A DNA stretch of 64,000 bases, taken from Baylisascaris procyonis. Lineage: Eukaryota; Nematoda; Chromadorea; Rhabditida; Ascarididae. A program made the translations under genes and the position numbers. Shown here piece by piece: positions 1 through 18,128 of this stretch (position 1 is the first letter of the stretch; every line of letters begins with the position of its first letter). The DNA lies in the NCBI GenBank assembly GCA_037389465.1, contig JAZARR010000146.1:806001-870000 (forward strand). The letters run 5' to 3'. A model generated the notes under the pieces. That model was not told where the DNA came from. It searched no databases and saw only the letters and a list, made by a program, of their open reading frames with translations.

Positions 1-2157
1 GCCAATGCCAGCTATTCTTCATGATTTGAAGTTTTTCGTCGATTTAATTGATGCAATCATTTCACCGTTCCTTTTGATACATCCACCCAAAATTCAATTT
101 AGCTTCCCTGCGCAATAACACTAAATTCTTTGACCCCGTAATAGACCGAACGGTACTTGGCAAATTCTTTCACCCCGTGACAGACCTAACAGTACTTGAC
201 TTGAACGCAATTTGAGTGCTGCTTATATGAAGAGTTTCGAAGATTCTAGGGATCCAAAACTCAGCGATAAGCTGAAGAATTGTATCATAAGTTCCCTTTA
301 AAACCCCATCCTGGTTGCTGGTGTATATGAGGGAATTTGATACGGATGTAACTTTTGGTGCTTCCGCACTGCAGAATTGCAAAATAGGCAACTCTGGCTC
401 CTGTCAGGAAATCGTACCGCATAGCTGCTTTATACTTTTTGCCGTCTCCGCTTTGTACGCACAGCTTTAGATTACTCTTCCCAAACCTAGGCACTTCTGT
501 AGATTGTGGGATGGTGGTCATGTCTCAGCTGCTGATGGGCAGCATGCACATTCGGGTGAAGTATAGCTCAGCGATATGCGCGACGCATGGAAAAGTGGGT
601 TTTCAATATGGCCACTTGTGCTGCGGACTGCCTGCTTACATATAAAGGTGTAATCCGCATGTCCTCGTATTCTAGCTACGTTATGTACATAGATTTCATT
701 TAGAGTGGCCAAACGTTCCAAAATTCGGCGCAAGTCTCGACATCAGTAATTAATGCGCACATCCATGCCACAATTATTTCCACAAACAGACACTTCAAGA
801 CGTTAATAGCCCGTCTAAAAATGCAAGATTACGTAGTAGTTGTTGCCTCAGTCAATGTGTGGCTAAAATGTCCGCAGGTAGATAAAACGCCTAAACTATG
901 GTACAGTCGCACAAATGACGGCACTCTCCCGCACGCTGCGAAACCGATCTCGATGAGAGTTCTTTTCATTACGAACGCCTTTAGTCGAAATACCTTCCAC
1001 TACGGCTTTCACCGGGAACAAGTTTCTTATCGATATGCAGTGAAAGCGAAATCGACTGGCATCATCCCATTACTTTAAGCATTTCTATGCAACTGATGGG
1101 AAGATAGATGCACCGAGAAGACAGTGAAAGCGAAAGTGGTCACAACTCTGTTTCATTAAACACATAGAATAGGAAATCATGTCTGATCGGCAAAGTACCG
1201 GAGGTTGATGCGAGCTGGCAGCGCTTCGAGTAAAGAGAGGAGTGCACGGTGGACGAACCGTTGGTGAAGTGCCTATAGAAGGCTTGAAAGACAGGCTGGT
1301 CATAACTATGCTTGTATGCGGTTGAATCTGGCCTTCTCCCGCTCCAGTCAAGGATCGACCCCGGAAGCTATCGTCCTAGATTTATTCAGCAGCGTTTGAA
1401 GGACGACGGACAAACACAGACATACACGACTCTTCTGTCACGATGATGGGCTTTCTAATTTCCTAAGTTGCTGCTACCGTCCTCAGAAATTCGCTTCATG
1501 GAAGTCGCAAAGAAAGTCCAAAGCTTGTGCCCAGTTTAGCATCGAACTTTTCTCCTCGTGGTACAGTCTCTTAACTTTAAAGCTCGACAACTTTTTGCAA
1601 CTGAATGTTGTCCAAAACGGAAGGAATTTCGAGAGAATCGTTGCATTTTTCTCAATGAAATTCGTCTGGAGGCAGATATACATTTCACAGTGCAAAAAAA
1701 AAAATGAAAGATGTGATTTTATTTTAATAAATCGATGCAAACCACGTTCAGAAATCGGTCATTGAGTCCTTATTACAATTTCTATTGCCTGTTTTCATGC
1801 CCTTTTTCAAACGGAAATCGTAAGAATCGATGACATATGAAAATGCACAAAGCGACAGAACAAAAAGCTTCAGATAAGCAGTTATAGCTTAAAGGGCCAG
1901 GTATATAAAAGAACAGAATCGGCTGTACTATTTGCATCAAGATTTAAAAAAAAAAAATCCTATTCAAGCATCAGCTACCGTACAAGTGGCTCGAGTGAGA
2001 ATCAAAAATTTTCCGAACCACTAAAGTTGCGCTGTTTGGAAAGCGCTGTAATGAAAGTTACAGAAACTATCAAAACTGGTTCGGATAGAGCCAACGTTGA
2101 CAACACAGATTGGGCGATGAAAAACCATACGCCTTATTGGGAGATAAAGCAACGTAC
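1..2157. other. gene-poor left edge
   Basis: No supportable gene was found here on either strand. Short open frames on the minus strand at 285-733 carry no motif I can name. If the MOB1 exon at 2158-2324 belongs to a live gene, its downstream exons should lie here or beyond the left edge; I looked for the conserved MOB1 C-terminal blocks and did not see them. Confidence 0.5.
121..199. repeat. imperfect 40-bp tandem duplication
   Basis: Two adjacent copies (about 121-160 and 161-199) share AAATTCTTT-ACCCCGT-A-AGACC-AAC-GTACTTG with scattered substitutions. Read on the minus strand, both copies give a VRSVTGVKEF-like peptide within an open stretch. Its origin is unknown; it may be part of an old mobile element, but nothing diagnostic is present. 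Confidence 0.6.
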
Positions 2158-2324
2158 TATTGACGGCGATCCATTCGTTCGGGTCCTCACCATGGGGCAA
2201 TTTGACAGCCTCGCGCAAGTTGCTACTGCCCAACGTTGCAGACGCGTATCGCATCAGCTCACTCTGCTTCGTATCGAGCATTTTGCGACGCTGTTTGAAT
2301 GTCGAATTGCTGTTCATCTGTGGT
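2158..2324 (-). CDS. MOB1: MOB1-family kinase activator, single exon (partial)
   Basis: MOB1 binds and activates NDR/LATS kinases in Hippo-type signalling. The minus strand reads STFKQRRKMLDTKQSELM, then RYASATLGSSNLREAVKL and PHGEDPNEWIAVN, which aligns without gaps to the N-terminal part of MOB1 (consensus ATLGSGNLRQAV-LPEGEDLNEW-AVN). It resembles MOB1 more than MOB2 or MOB3. The exon has an acceptor (TTGTTGCAG, edge 2324) and a good donor (A|GTACGT, edge 2158) in the phase that would continue with the conserved Thr. An ATG at 2317 could be the start, giving an N-terminus about a dozen residues shorter than usual; otherwise an upstream exon is missing. The remaining exons are not visible. 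It may be the first exon of a gene running off the left edge, or a stranded exon of a broken copy. Several family positions are changed (the usual KPKKNIPEG becomes KQRRKMLDT; LPEGEDL becomes LPHGEDP). Confidence 0.75.
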
Positions 2325-2995
2325 CTGCAACAAAGACCCATTTGCAGATGAAATCGCTACGACGTAACTAACAGCCGATGCTGTTCTCACCCAGCAACAC
2401 AGCCACGCAGGCACTGCTTTCTGATTCACAATAAGCGACTGTGCATGCTCACCCATCGACACACACCTAAGCCAATCCGCCCATCATCTCATGTTTTCAA
2501 TGAACTTTTCTATCGTTTATTGAGAATGCCTGCAGATACATGTACATCGTGCAGACTTACACTTTAGTTTGTATTTCCCAATGGAAGGGGATTACTGACT
2601 GCCATCGTCCCATTGATATATGCGAAAGCTTTGCAGTTTTCGAGAAAAAAAAATCGATAAAAAGGCAAAACTTATTACATAATAATAAAGTTATGTCGGC
2701 TTTTTGTGTCCATTACCCGTTTATTTGCATACTGAATCCAACTGCTTGACTTATTCTGAACTACAATATCAGCTTGAATCCGCATATGTAGTAAGAATTC
2801 ACCGAACGATTGCTGGTTTGATCGCTAAAGTAGAAAATTTTGACCACTCAGTAAGACAGCAGTTGAATGGCTGTTCAGCTAGCCACCCATCCTTTATGAC
2901 CGCAACCACTACTTTAACTAATACAAGGCTGGCACGCAGTTCTTATATATACATATATTTCACTTATAAACGTCCAAAAAAAGAACAAGATAGAC
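2325..2995. other. spacer without recognisable gene
   Basis: AT-rich sequence between the MOB1 exon and the mariner relic. No exon with matching phase for a MOB1 N-terminus was seen. Confidence 0.4.
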
Positions 2996-3700
2996 TTATT
3001 TAACGAAAGAGAGGCCATCGTTTTCGATAACCATCACCAATTTTTCTGCAATATGTCTGTCAACCGCCGATACCGTTCTGCTCGTTTCGAAGCGAAAAAT
3101 TCATCACATTTATTTTCAATTTCGATGAGTATCTGCAACTGTCGTCCGTATAGGAATATTGCCATGAAGGAGGTTAAACCAACGTTCGATAGCGCAACAC
3201 CTCGGCTGTGTACTGGATGTGACATAGCTGGCCCCTTGATTCCAGGGATTTCTGCCTGGCTCACCCTCGTCGATAGATTGCAGTATTGCACTCTTGAAAG
3301 GGAACATGCTTTTAGTGATGCCTTGCTGACGAAGAATATGCTTTCGATTGATCATCGCCATAATTCAGAAGTTTGCAAACGCGATTCAGTTGTTCGCAGT
3401 AAATCTTGGCGTTTATGGCACATCCGCCAAGAACAAGCTCGAAACGAACAGCGCCCTTGTAATTCCACCAAATACACAGCATCATTTTATAAGCGAAGCG
3501 ATCTTGTCAAAGCACGCGCTGCGCGCCCACCATCCAACGCATTGAAAAGAATCCACTGTTCACCATAAACAATGAATTGTTTCCAAAATCCTTGGTCTAA
3601 TGAACTTTCGAGCTGCCGTCTACAAATATCGACTCTCTTCTGAGTTTGTGATCGTGTGCAATTGCGTGGATCCACTCGGAGGCCAGTTGTCTACAAAATA
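2996..3700 (-). pseudogene. decayed mariner-family transposase
   Basis: The minus strand carries pieces of a mariner (Tc1/mariner superfamily) transposase in changing frames. In order: RVDICRRQLESSLDQGFW followed by GEQWILFN (3560-3640, matching RVDIC..LL...FL..I.T.DEKWI); MLCIWWNYKGAVRFEL and INAKIYCEQLNRV (3370-3510); a decayed HDNARPHT region; IEIENKCDEFFASKRAERYR (about 3060-3130); and VIENDGLSFVK then a stop (2996-3030). The reading frame shifts several times and internal stops occur, so no protein is made. The first catalytic Asp of the DEKW motif is replaced (YGEQW). The N-terminal helix-turn-helix half is not clear beyond 3700, and I did not identify terminal inverted repeats. Confidence 0.85.
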
Positions 3701-4552
3701 CATCCACTGCAAATGACGGACGGAAGTAATTTTGAAGGTTCCAAGAAGAGTCGATACTTCACGAGAGCTTCATCTGAGATTGGAGTCTCTTTTAGAGAAA
3801 CGTTTGAAGCAAATCGCTGCTGCTTTTCCGTGGGCAACACTTTCATCTTCAGTTGCTCAAATGTTTAGGCCGCTTTTTGCCACTATACCTTTTTTTTTCA
3901 ACGCTGACGCAAAAATCTGCTGATACAAACTTTCATTCATCGATTTCGATCAAATAATAATCTTCACATCGATAAAATACAGAAAAAATCTATCGCAAAT
4001 ACTACGCGAAATAAAGTATGTTTCAAGATGACACCAATCAAATAACGCATCATTAAATTATTCAATGTGAAACAAACTGATCGTTTATACTAATTTAGTG
4101 ATTGCAGAATTCAACAAGAGACTGACATTTCCTTACTGAAAAAAAAAGAAAATCAAATTTCTTAAAAGGTTAAAAAAACTTTAAGAACTTTTTCTTCCGA
4201 ATCGGATTCCAGAAAAACGGCTATGCCTTAAAGTTCATTCGTCGTGACAGTGTACCTGCTATATCTGCTTCAACAGATCTCCAGGTATGCTTATATTCCA
4301 GAGATGAGTCTTCTGAAGGGGTGATCTGTTCCTTTCATGTCTAAGCTTTCTCCATCCCACTCTTTCTGAACGTATCAAAAAAAAAGTACGCTGTGAGAAA
4401 GTTCAACGCTTCCGCTGGGTAATTGGATGGATTTGTGGATATAACGCTATTTCGAGAACGAATTTTACTCAAAAGGGCAAACTTGCACACTCCAGGAGTT
4501 CTTCTACTTTTTGCGGTGTTCAGGCAAAGAATTCTATTTAAATGAGCGCGTA

Positions 4553-4553
<1 letters not shown>

Positions 4554-4606
<53 letters not shown>
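4554..4606. repeat. (TA)n microsatellite
   Basis: Uninterrupted TA dinucleotide run of about 53 bases. Confidence 0.95.
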
Positions 4607-4611
<5 letters not shown>

Positions 4612-6528
4612 AAATGGAGCCGAAAATTTCAGTGTTGGTAAAAAAAGTGGAGTGTTCTTCTACCACTCGGCAACGGCTTTGGTACGCCTTGCAAAGGCAG
4701 AATGGATGGGCTTCGGATGTTTCTGTCTCGCTCGTTAACAATTTCAGGAATGCAATGAAGCAAATACCCTCCGCAAAAGCAATTCTGGATGAAGATTACA
4801 AGTGTGCAAGACTATCAGGAAACCAGTAAGCAAAAGTCACCTCTCGAGATCCCATGAAAAATTAAGTTCTCTTCTAGAAACAACTTTGAAGGAAAGTGAA
4901 GAAAAATTTTCAATTGCCTTCCTTAGACGGAAGCAAGTATCGTAACAGTGAGGCAATTTTTCAACGCTTCAGCGGAACTCGAAATTTGAAAATGTTTTTT
5001 TAAAACATTTTAAAAATTCAAGAACGTGAGCAAATTTCGAAAACGATAACCTCAACGCTTGACGTTATTCTTCACTTTATTCAAAACTTCATAATTATCC
5101 CACTTTAAACACTAATCAAGTCATTTTACATTACTTTTATTGGTGTTCAAAAAATTCTGCCCCACTTTTTGCGTATCATTCGCCGTCATAAAATATTAAA
5201 AAACGTTTGTACTCATTTTATCATTCTCACACCTCTCGAAGATCTAGACCTCAATTTCTATCTAGAAAATATTTCATAAAATTCAAAGTACGATAACTTC
5301 CTGTGAAAAACCTTCGTAGATATATATAAACCTACTTAGACTAATAAGAAATGCAATAAGCTGGTTATATCCTTCTCAAAAAATGTTTTAAAACGAATGC
5401 CATCTTCAGACGAATGCGACAAAAAACTACAACACAATATTTTCACCAAGTACCTCAACCGTCGTTGGAATATATATATCAACGAACAGACCGCTACGGA
5501 ATACGAAGGAAGATGCAACCAAGACGAGACAACACAAAAGCGAAATGTTATGTGCATCGTAACCGAGAGGCTATGAAACAGCAGACTGCTGGTTGGTTGG
5601 CGGCGCATGGTTCAAACCCAAATCAGATCTCTACCCGCTCTCACATCTCTACGTTTCCGTGACTTTCGTAACTCATTACTGATTTCATGCACTCATCAGA
5701 GGTGCGATAACGAACAAATCGAGCTGGTACGTTAAACTGATTCCTACTTTGTTCTAGCTAATTGCGGTTTAATTAGGCGACGCAGATGTCAGCGTACGAA
5801 TATTTGTTATTACATATTAAGATATATCGTGCCTATATAATGCGATAAAGCAAGTCGCACCCCTTGTTATCGAGATATCATGCAGCGGTATCCTCAACGA
5901 CTCAAAATGAAACATTTCTGAGCCTATGAATTACCCGTAGGAATTACGAGATCAGTTTAGCGCCTCTGCTATCATGAATGAACAGCTCAGTTCCACCCAT
6001 TTTGCTACCCAGGAACATATACCCATCGTGTTGTTTGCATGCTAATAAAAGCCGTGCACCACTAATTCAAACACAACAAATGAGTGCCGAGTGAAGTTCG
6101 CATGCAAATTCGCAAAAGATCAACGAATAAAGTATAATTCCGAAATACTGCGTAGCAACCCCTCAGCTTGGAGTACTGCTGCCTCAAAATATTCTAGCCA
6201 ATGGAGGTCTCATTTCATAGATAAAGATCGGCTAATGGAAATCTCCTGGTCGAAATTCGGAAACATTTAAAACGCAAAGGACGGTGATCGAACAAAGGTT
6301 GTGGCGATTATCGACCGGAGATGATGTCTGAAGAAATGAAGGGTATTTAATCAAATCTGAAACGAACCCTTCAAAGTAACAGCGAAATCAGCTCTCCCTC
6401 AATGAGCCCCTTCACGATAGCTAGGGACACTCAGTTACAACTTTTAAGGGATCAAGGGCATTTAAATGACGCCTCTGAAAGGCTTCGCACCAAAATAACT
6501 TCAGTGGCTGCTTGAGACATGCTACTAG

Positions 6529-6819
6529 TTACCAACATATGCGGAAACGCAAGAAGTCAACCTCAACAACAAAGAGTTCACAGTTCCGAAAAAAAAGCTT
6601 TTCAGAGCTGCAGAAGTTCAGAAACAGTGTGATGACAAATTAACTGATTTGATGGACAGAAACCAATTCGTGGTACCGCCTGACCCCGAAAATGTGGGAA
6701 TGGAATACTTGAAAATCCCTATTCTCAACAATACAATGATTCAATTGAATAATCGGCTGACTTATGTGGATGCAATTTCTGTAGCATCCCTCATAGCAAG
6801 CGAACGTACTCCTGTATAA
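6529..6819 (+). CDS. unrecognised open frame or exon
   Basis: Ninety-six sense codons are open between a TAG at 6526-6528 and a TAA at 6817-6819. The first ATG is at 6652. The translation is hydrophilic then mixed and protein-like, with segments FTVPKKKLFRAAEVQKQ, NQFVVPPDPENVGMEYLKIP and NRLTYVDAISVASLIASE. I do not recognise the family. A donor-like CT|GTATAAG overlaps the stop at 6813-6814, so it could be an internal exon of an unannotated gene or a remnant of a mobile element. No flanking exons were found: the 500 bases upstream carry many stops in the same frame. It may also be chance. Confidence 0.25.
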   Translation, partial: LPTYAETQEVNLNNKEFTVPKKKLFRAAEVQKQCDDKLTDLMDRNQFVVPPDPENVGMEYLKIPILNNTMIQLNNRLTYVDAISVASLIASERTPV

Positions 6820-9645
6820 GATAAAACATGTGAAATTACCTCTCCCTCTCGGCATCCATCTCCTTAGGTTTGATTGAAAGGATAAAAGTTCAAGTCCAAT
6901 AAACGCCGAGCTAGTTCTTTTCATGGCAGTGTCACTTCATCTCCATTGACGAATTAGCTTTTATAACTCATCCCAAAACAGCAATTTTTTTGTAGCCTAT
7001 CTGGGATATTAGCACCCTTTCCATTTGCAAATGCACATAATTTGCTCTTCAAACTTACCGCAACCTACTCCAATAAGCTTCACGCTAAATTCACCCACCG
7101 TTCTTCAAAATACGTTGTTTCCGTTAAAGCACAAATACGTGAATTAGCTAAAAAGATGCTTACTAAACGAAAATTGCTGCATACAGAGCATTCTTAGCAT
7201 GCGAATGCTTCACACAAACAAAACGACAAGCAAAATGCACACAATCTATCATGAGTATCAACTTATGCACACCGCATCACAATGCTTGCAGAAAATCCAC
7301 TCACATCAAGTTCAGCATCGCCGCCATAGCGAACTGCAAAATACCGTAACACTGATAGCTGTTAACACTTCGCTCATTTTCATAACCGACTCACCACCAA
7401 GCACGGCACCAACATAAATGACCACTGAGTACGAAAAGCTCACATTACGCGTACTCAAAAATCACTACCTCATTCGAAAACAAGAAAATGTGGCCTATTT
7501 CATCCTACTTCATCATTTCATACTCATATCATACGACCCTCTCCCATTTCCCCCATCTCTCCGATATTATCATAAACTTAAGTGATATCTCCTCCGTAGG
7601 GGTCATATCAACAGCAGCTCTTTCAGGAAAAAAAAACAAAACAGCATGATCCTTCTTCCTTCCAGGAAGGAGATGTATAGTTGGCGAGATTTAATGGCCT
7701 TCATGGCACATCGTGTGAACTCCAACTCGAAAAGAACTGATTTGCAACGCATAGATACCCAATGGTTCGGTATATAGTACACCGGTCAAGAACCAGAATA
7801 GTAAACGCATTTGCACAACACACTGAAGCAACTTCTTATTGGTGCATCAAATTGCATAACGTGCCATCGAACAAAACAACGCGATAGCCGAGCGCAAAAG
7901 CCGATTAAGTGCCTCGCAATGTTTGCCAACAGCGAAAAAAAAACTTTCATATCCACCCGCAATCAACGATTTAAAAGTATTTCATTAAAATGGCCTATAG
8001 AAATGAGCAATTTTCGAAGAGTATATTTCTCTTCAACTATTCACCTAACACGCTGCGTTTTTTTGTTCACCTACTACTCAAATTGAGAGTTTTTCACATA
8101 TCCACAATAAACGAAAAAAAAATTGCAAGAAAAATGAGAATATTTGTGACTGCAGAAAATATGATACTATTTAGATATAAAAGAAAAGAGTAATAATTAA
8201 TAGCGCCATATATATGCGCATTTCTACCGAGTTTTCATTTACATATCAACTCAAATAAACCACAACGATCACATATGCATTGAAAATGTGGCTGACTAAA
8301 AAAGAAAACTCCGATCGTACAGATAAATCAAAGCAATTAGGATGAAAGGGCTGCTTACAAAGCTACTACGTAACACTAAAAACATGTCACCAGCATCGGC
8401 TGCATACGAAATGCTTGAACGTAGACCGCCAACGAATACAACTTCAAGCAGTTCCACATATAGTAGCAGAATGTACAGCAGGTTTAAAAAGTCAACCTAT
8501 ATATCTACCAGAACGTTTCTTTTAAGCTGTAACCTATCTCGGTTGCGCGCTCAGAATATACGGTTTAAGAGATCAAAAATTCGACACACCCCATCGTCCT
8601 AAATAAACACCACTGCGTACATAAGACCGACGTATATCTTTGAGAACAACAAAGTCTCAGCGCATTCCAAAAGTGGTAAAGGATGCAAGGGTGGAAGTAT
8701 AACTGCGCAAATGTGCGCTCAACAATTTGAGGTTTATGAAAATGCATCTTTTGCAGCCATGAAAAACTGTCATTTCAGTCAAAAGACACCCATACCGATT
8801 AAACAGATTTCACTGCCCAAACGCTGCGAAAATTCTAGAAAATCACCTTCCGTTCATGTGGCTCCAGCATGACTGAACTAAATTGGAATTCCTCATTTCC
8901 GCTACTTATCAACCATCACTATTTCTTCATCTTCACAAACAGCAGTAAAAGACTGAGGACATGTGTTACACGATGTTCCATACAAAATACAAACTGTGTA
9001 AAAAAGCAAACCGAAATAGCAACGTGTTCAAATTGCAAGCGAAATTTGAAAAATGAGAGACAACTGAAACGGTATGGTGTCAACAGAGTAGAGAATCATT
9101 AAAACATGAAAAAATTGAACAAAGCACAGCACTAATATTTCTATAAGAAAAGTAAGAGGGCACTGTAAGCTCGGCTTTTTGAACTGACATGAACTATACT
9201 ACTCGACTGACGACGATTTAATCAGATCACATCGATATTTCTAGAGGCCTGCACGAGGAGCTTATTCTACGACGCCCGAGACCACCCACAACGCTGGTGA
9301 ACAACTTCTGTGATAATTTATTCCATCCACAGCATCAGATGAGTTCCTAAAGACGTTCGAGCTCACTGATTGTTCATTCGCTTTGGCTCTAAATAAAGTT
9401 CCCTGGAATTAAGCAACTGAAAGCACTGCTATCAGTTGGCTTCACCTGCATGTTAAAAATGTGATTTCTCATACCTATGAATGGCATTCTAACCATTTCA
9501 TCTCCTTCTGTAAAGATCGAACAAAAATTTACTGTAAGTAATCAGCGAACGCAGGGTAAGAGGCGTCGCTCTGAATTTGCAACACTCAGGCCAATAACCA
9601 GTAAACCACAGCAAGCAATTACAAGTGAAGAGCGATGGAACAGCT

Positions 9646-16690
<7,045 letters not shown>

Positions 16691-18120
16691 CCTCCTTCAA
16701 GTATAAACTCTTAAACTCCTTTCCGATAAAAACAAACCATCCGACCACAACAACATTCGAGAAAAATAACAAAGACGAACCCTATAGAAGGTTCCTTGCA
16801 CAGCACTACTCACATAACACAACCTTAGATACGTACCACTCTGCTACAATAGTGAGTAAATAAGGGCATGAAGCAACATCTAGTGAAACGTGACATGTGG
16901 AAATTATAAGGAAAGTTGTCGGCGAAGTTTGGTTGTCGAAACCAATGCTGCCTTTTCTTTGCCATTTTATAAAGGCTTATTAGAAATTTTATAACGAAAT
17001 GAACCCAACTTCTGCATCTTTTTTTCGTCAGCTAGGTAGAATGAGTTTCGGTCGAAAGTTAAGAAAGGGCTCTGGCTTTTTGGCTTTTACGGCTACAATC
17101 GAAACTTGGTTTGTGCCGAACGCATTCTGTCGGAGTGAAGACGAAAAATTTTTTTCTCATCAGTGATCAAGACAGCAGCAACAAAGAAAGAGGCAACAAC
17201 AAAGAAGTTAAAATGACGAAAAGGTAAAATAGTTTCACTTTCTAGTCATGCCTTTCTCTCTAAAAAAACTGTAGGGGCGGCGAAGCACCTTCGGCAATTC
17301 GAAATTCGTGAAAAAGTGTCAAATAATGGTGCGACGTGCGCATAATCCTCTTGCAAGCATCTCACAGATAGCTCTTAATATCGAAATCCGCTCCCTGCCT
17401 ATACTCCACAAGCCATCTGCATATATCTATGGATCGCGACACCAGGCTGTTTATACGTTACTGCATAAGCGAAATTTCAATCATTTAATGTCGGTTTGGT
17501 GACTAGTCTCCGTGAAGCAATACAGAAAACGAAGCTGAACCAAATTGGCTTCGAATTTTGATTAGATGTCGTGACGAAAGTGTCCGAGCTAACAATACTC
17601 AAATTATTATGGAATCATCTCAAGTTCGTTATTGGTTATGCATAATACAGTCGGGACAGCAGATCCTCTCACGGAGCGTTCGGCTAAGCAGCAAAGGCGC
17701 GGCGGCTTTGCGATTCGTCCAACCTTACGTCCCTTTCCCCCAAGTCTGCAAAGATGCGCATCTTCTTCTCACGCAACTAAAGCTCCCTCAGTCACTTCTC
17801 TACTCGAAATGCGAAATTCCACCGCATATGCACGCATTTCGCACACCACACACTTTTCTCTATAATTTCAATAAAGGAAAGGGATGGAATTTTGGCACTT
17901 CTTTCGGCTACGGGTAGGAACGCAATGTGATAGGCACTGGACACTTCCGCCAATAGGAAGGGAAGCAGGTGTATGGAGCAGGAGGAGAGGGGACAGTATT
18001 GCAGTGCAGAAAGGCACCTAAAGAAGTATATAAAGGAGGCGGTGCTGCCAAATGCATTCGCAGGCCTTCTAAAGTTACTTGTGCCTACCTTTCCCTGCCG
18101 TCGCATGGAAAAACACGCAG

Positions 18121-18128
18121 TGACGTCA
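18121..18128. promoter_or_regulatory. CRE palindrome TGACGTCA
   Basis: Perfect 8-bp cAMP-response/ATF-type palindrome in the GC-rich stretch 1.4 kb upstream of the PP2A start codon. The same octamer occurs inside PP2A intron 1 near 16049. Function is inferred from the motif only. Confidence 0.3.

Larger units (their letters stand above)
3701..9645. other. gene-poor interval before PP2A
   Basis: About 5.9 kb with no recognised gene apart from the isolated open frame at 6529-6819. It holds a (TA)n run at 4554-4606 and short AT hairpins (for example AAAATGTTTT/AAAACATTTT near 4990-5012). The part closest to 9646 should contain the PP2A 3' UTR: AATAAA lies on the minus strand at 9317-9322. Confidence 0.5.

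Noticed and set aside
1..750. BEL/Pao retrotransposon remnant
   Set aside because: Some minus-strand peptides vaguely recall integrase or protease regions, but no zinc-binding, catalytic or repeat feature could be confirmed.
2027..2371. A 114-codon plus-strand open frame
   Set aside because: It is antisense to the MOB1 exon, which has family motifs and splice sites.
3053..3568. A 171-codon plus-strand open frame
   Set aside because: It is the complement of the mariner transposase relic on the minus strand.
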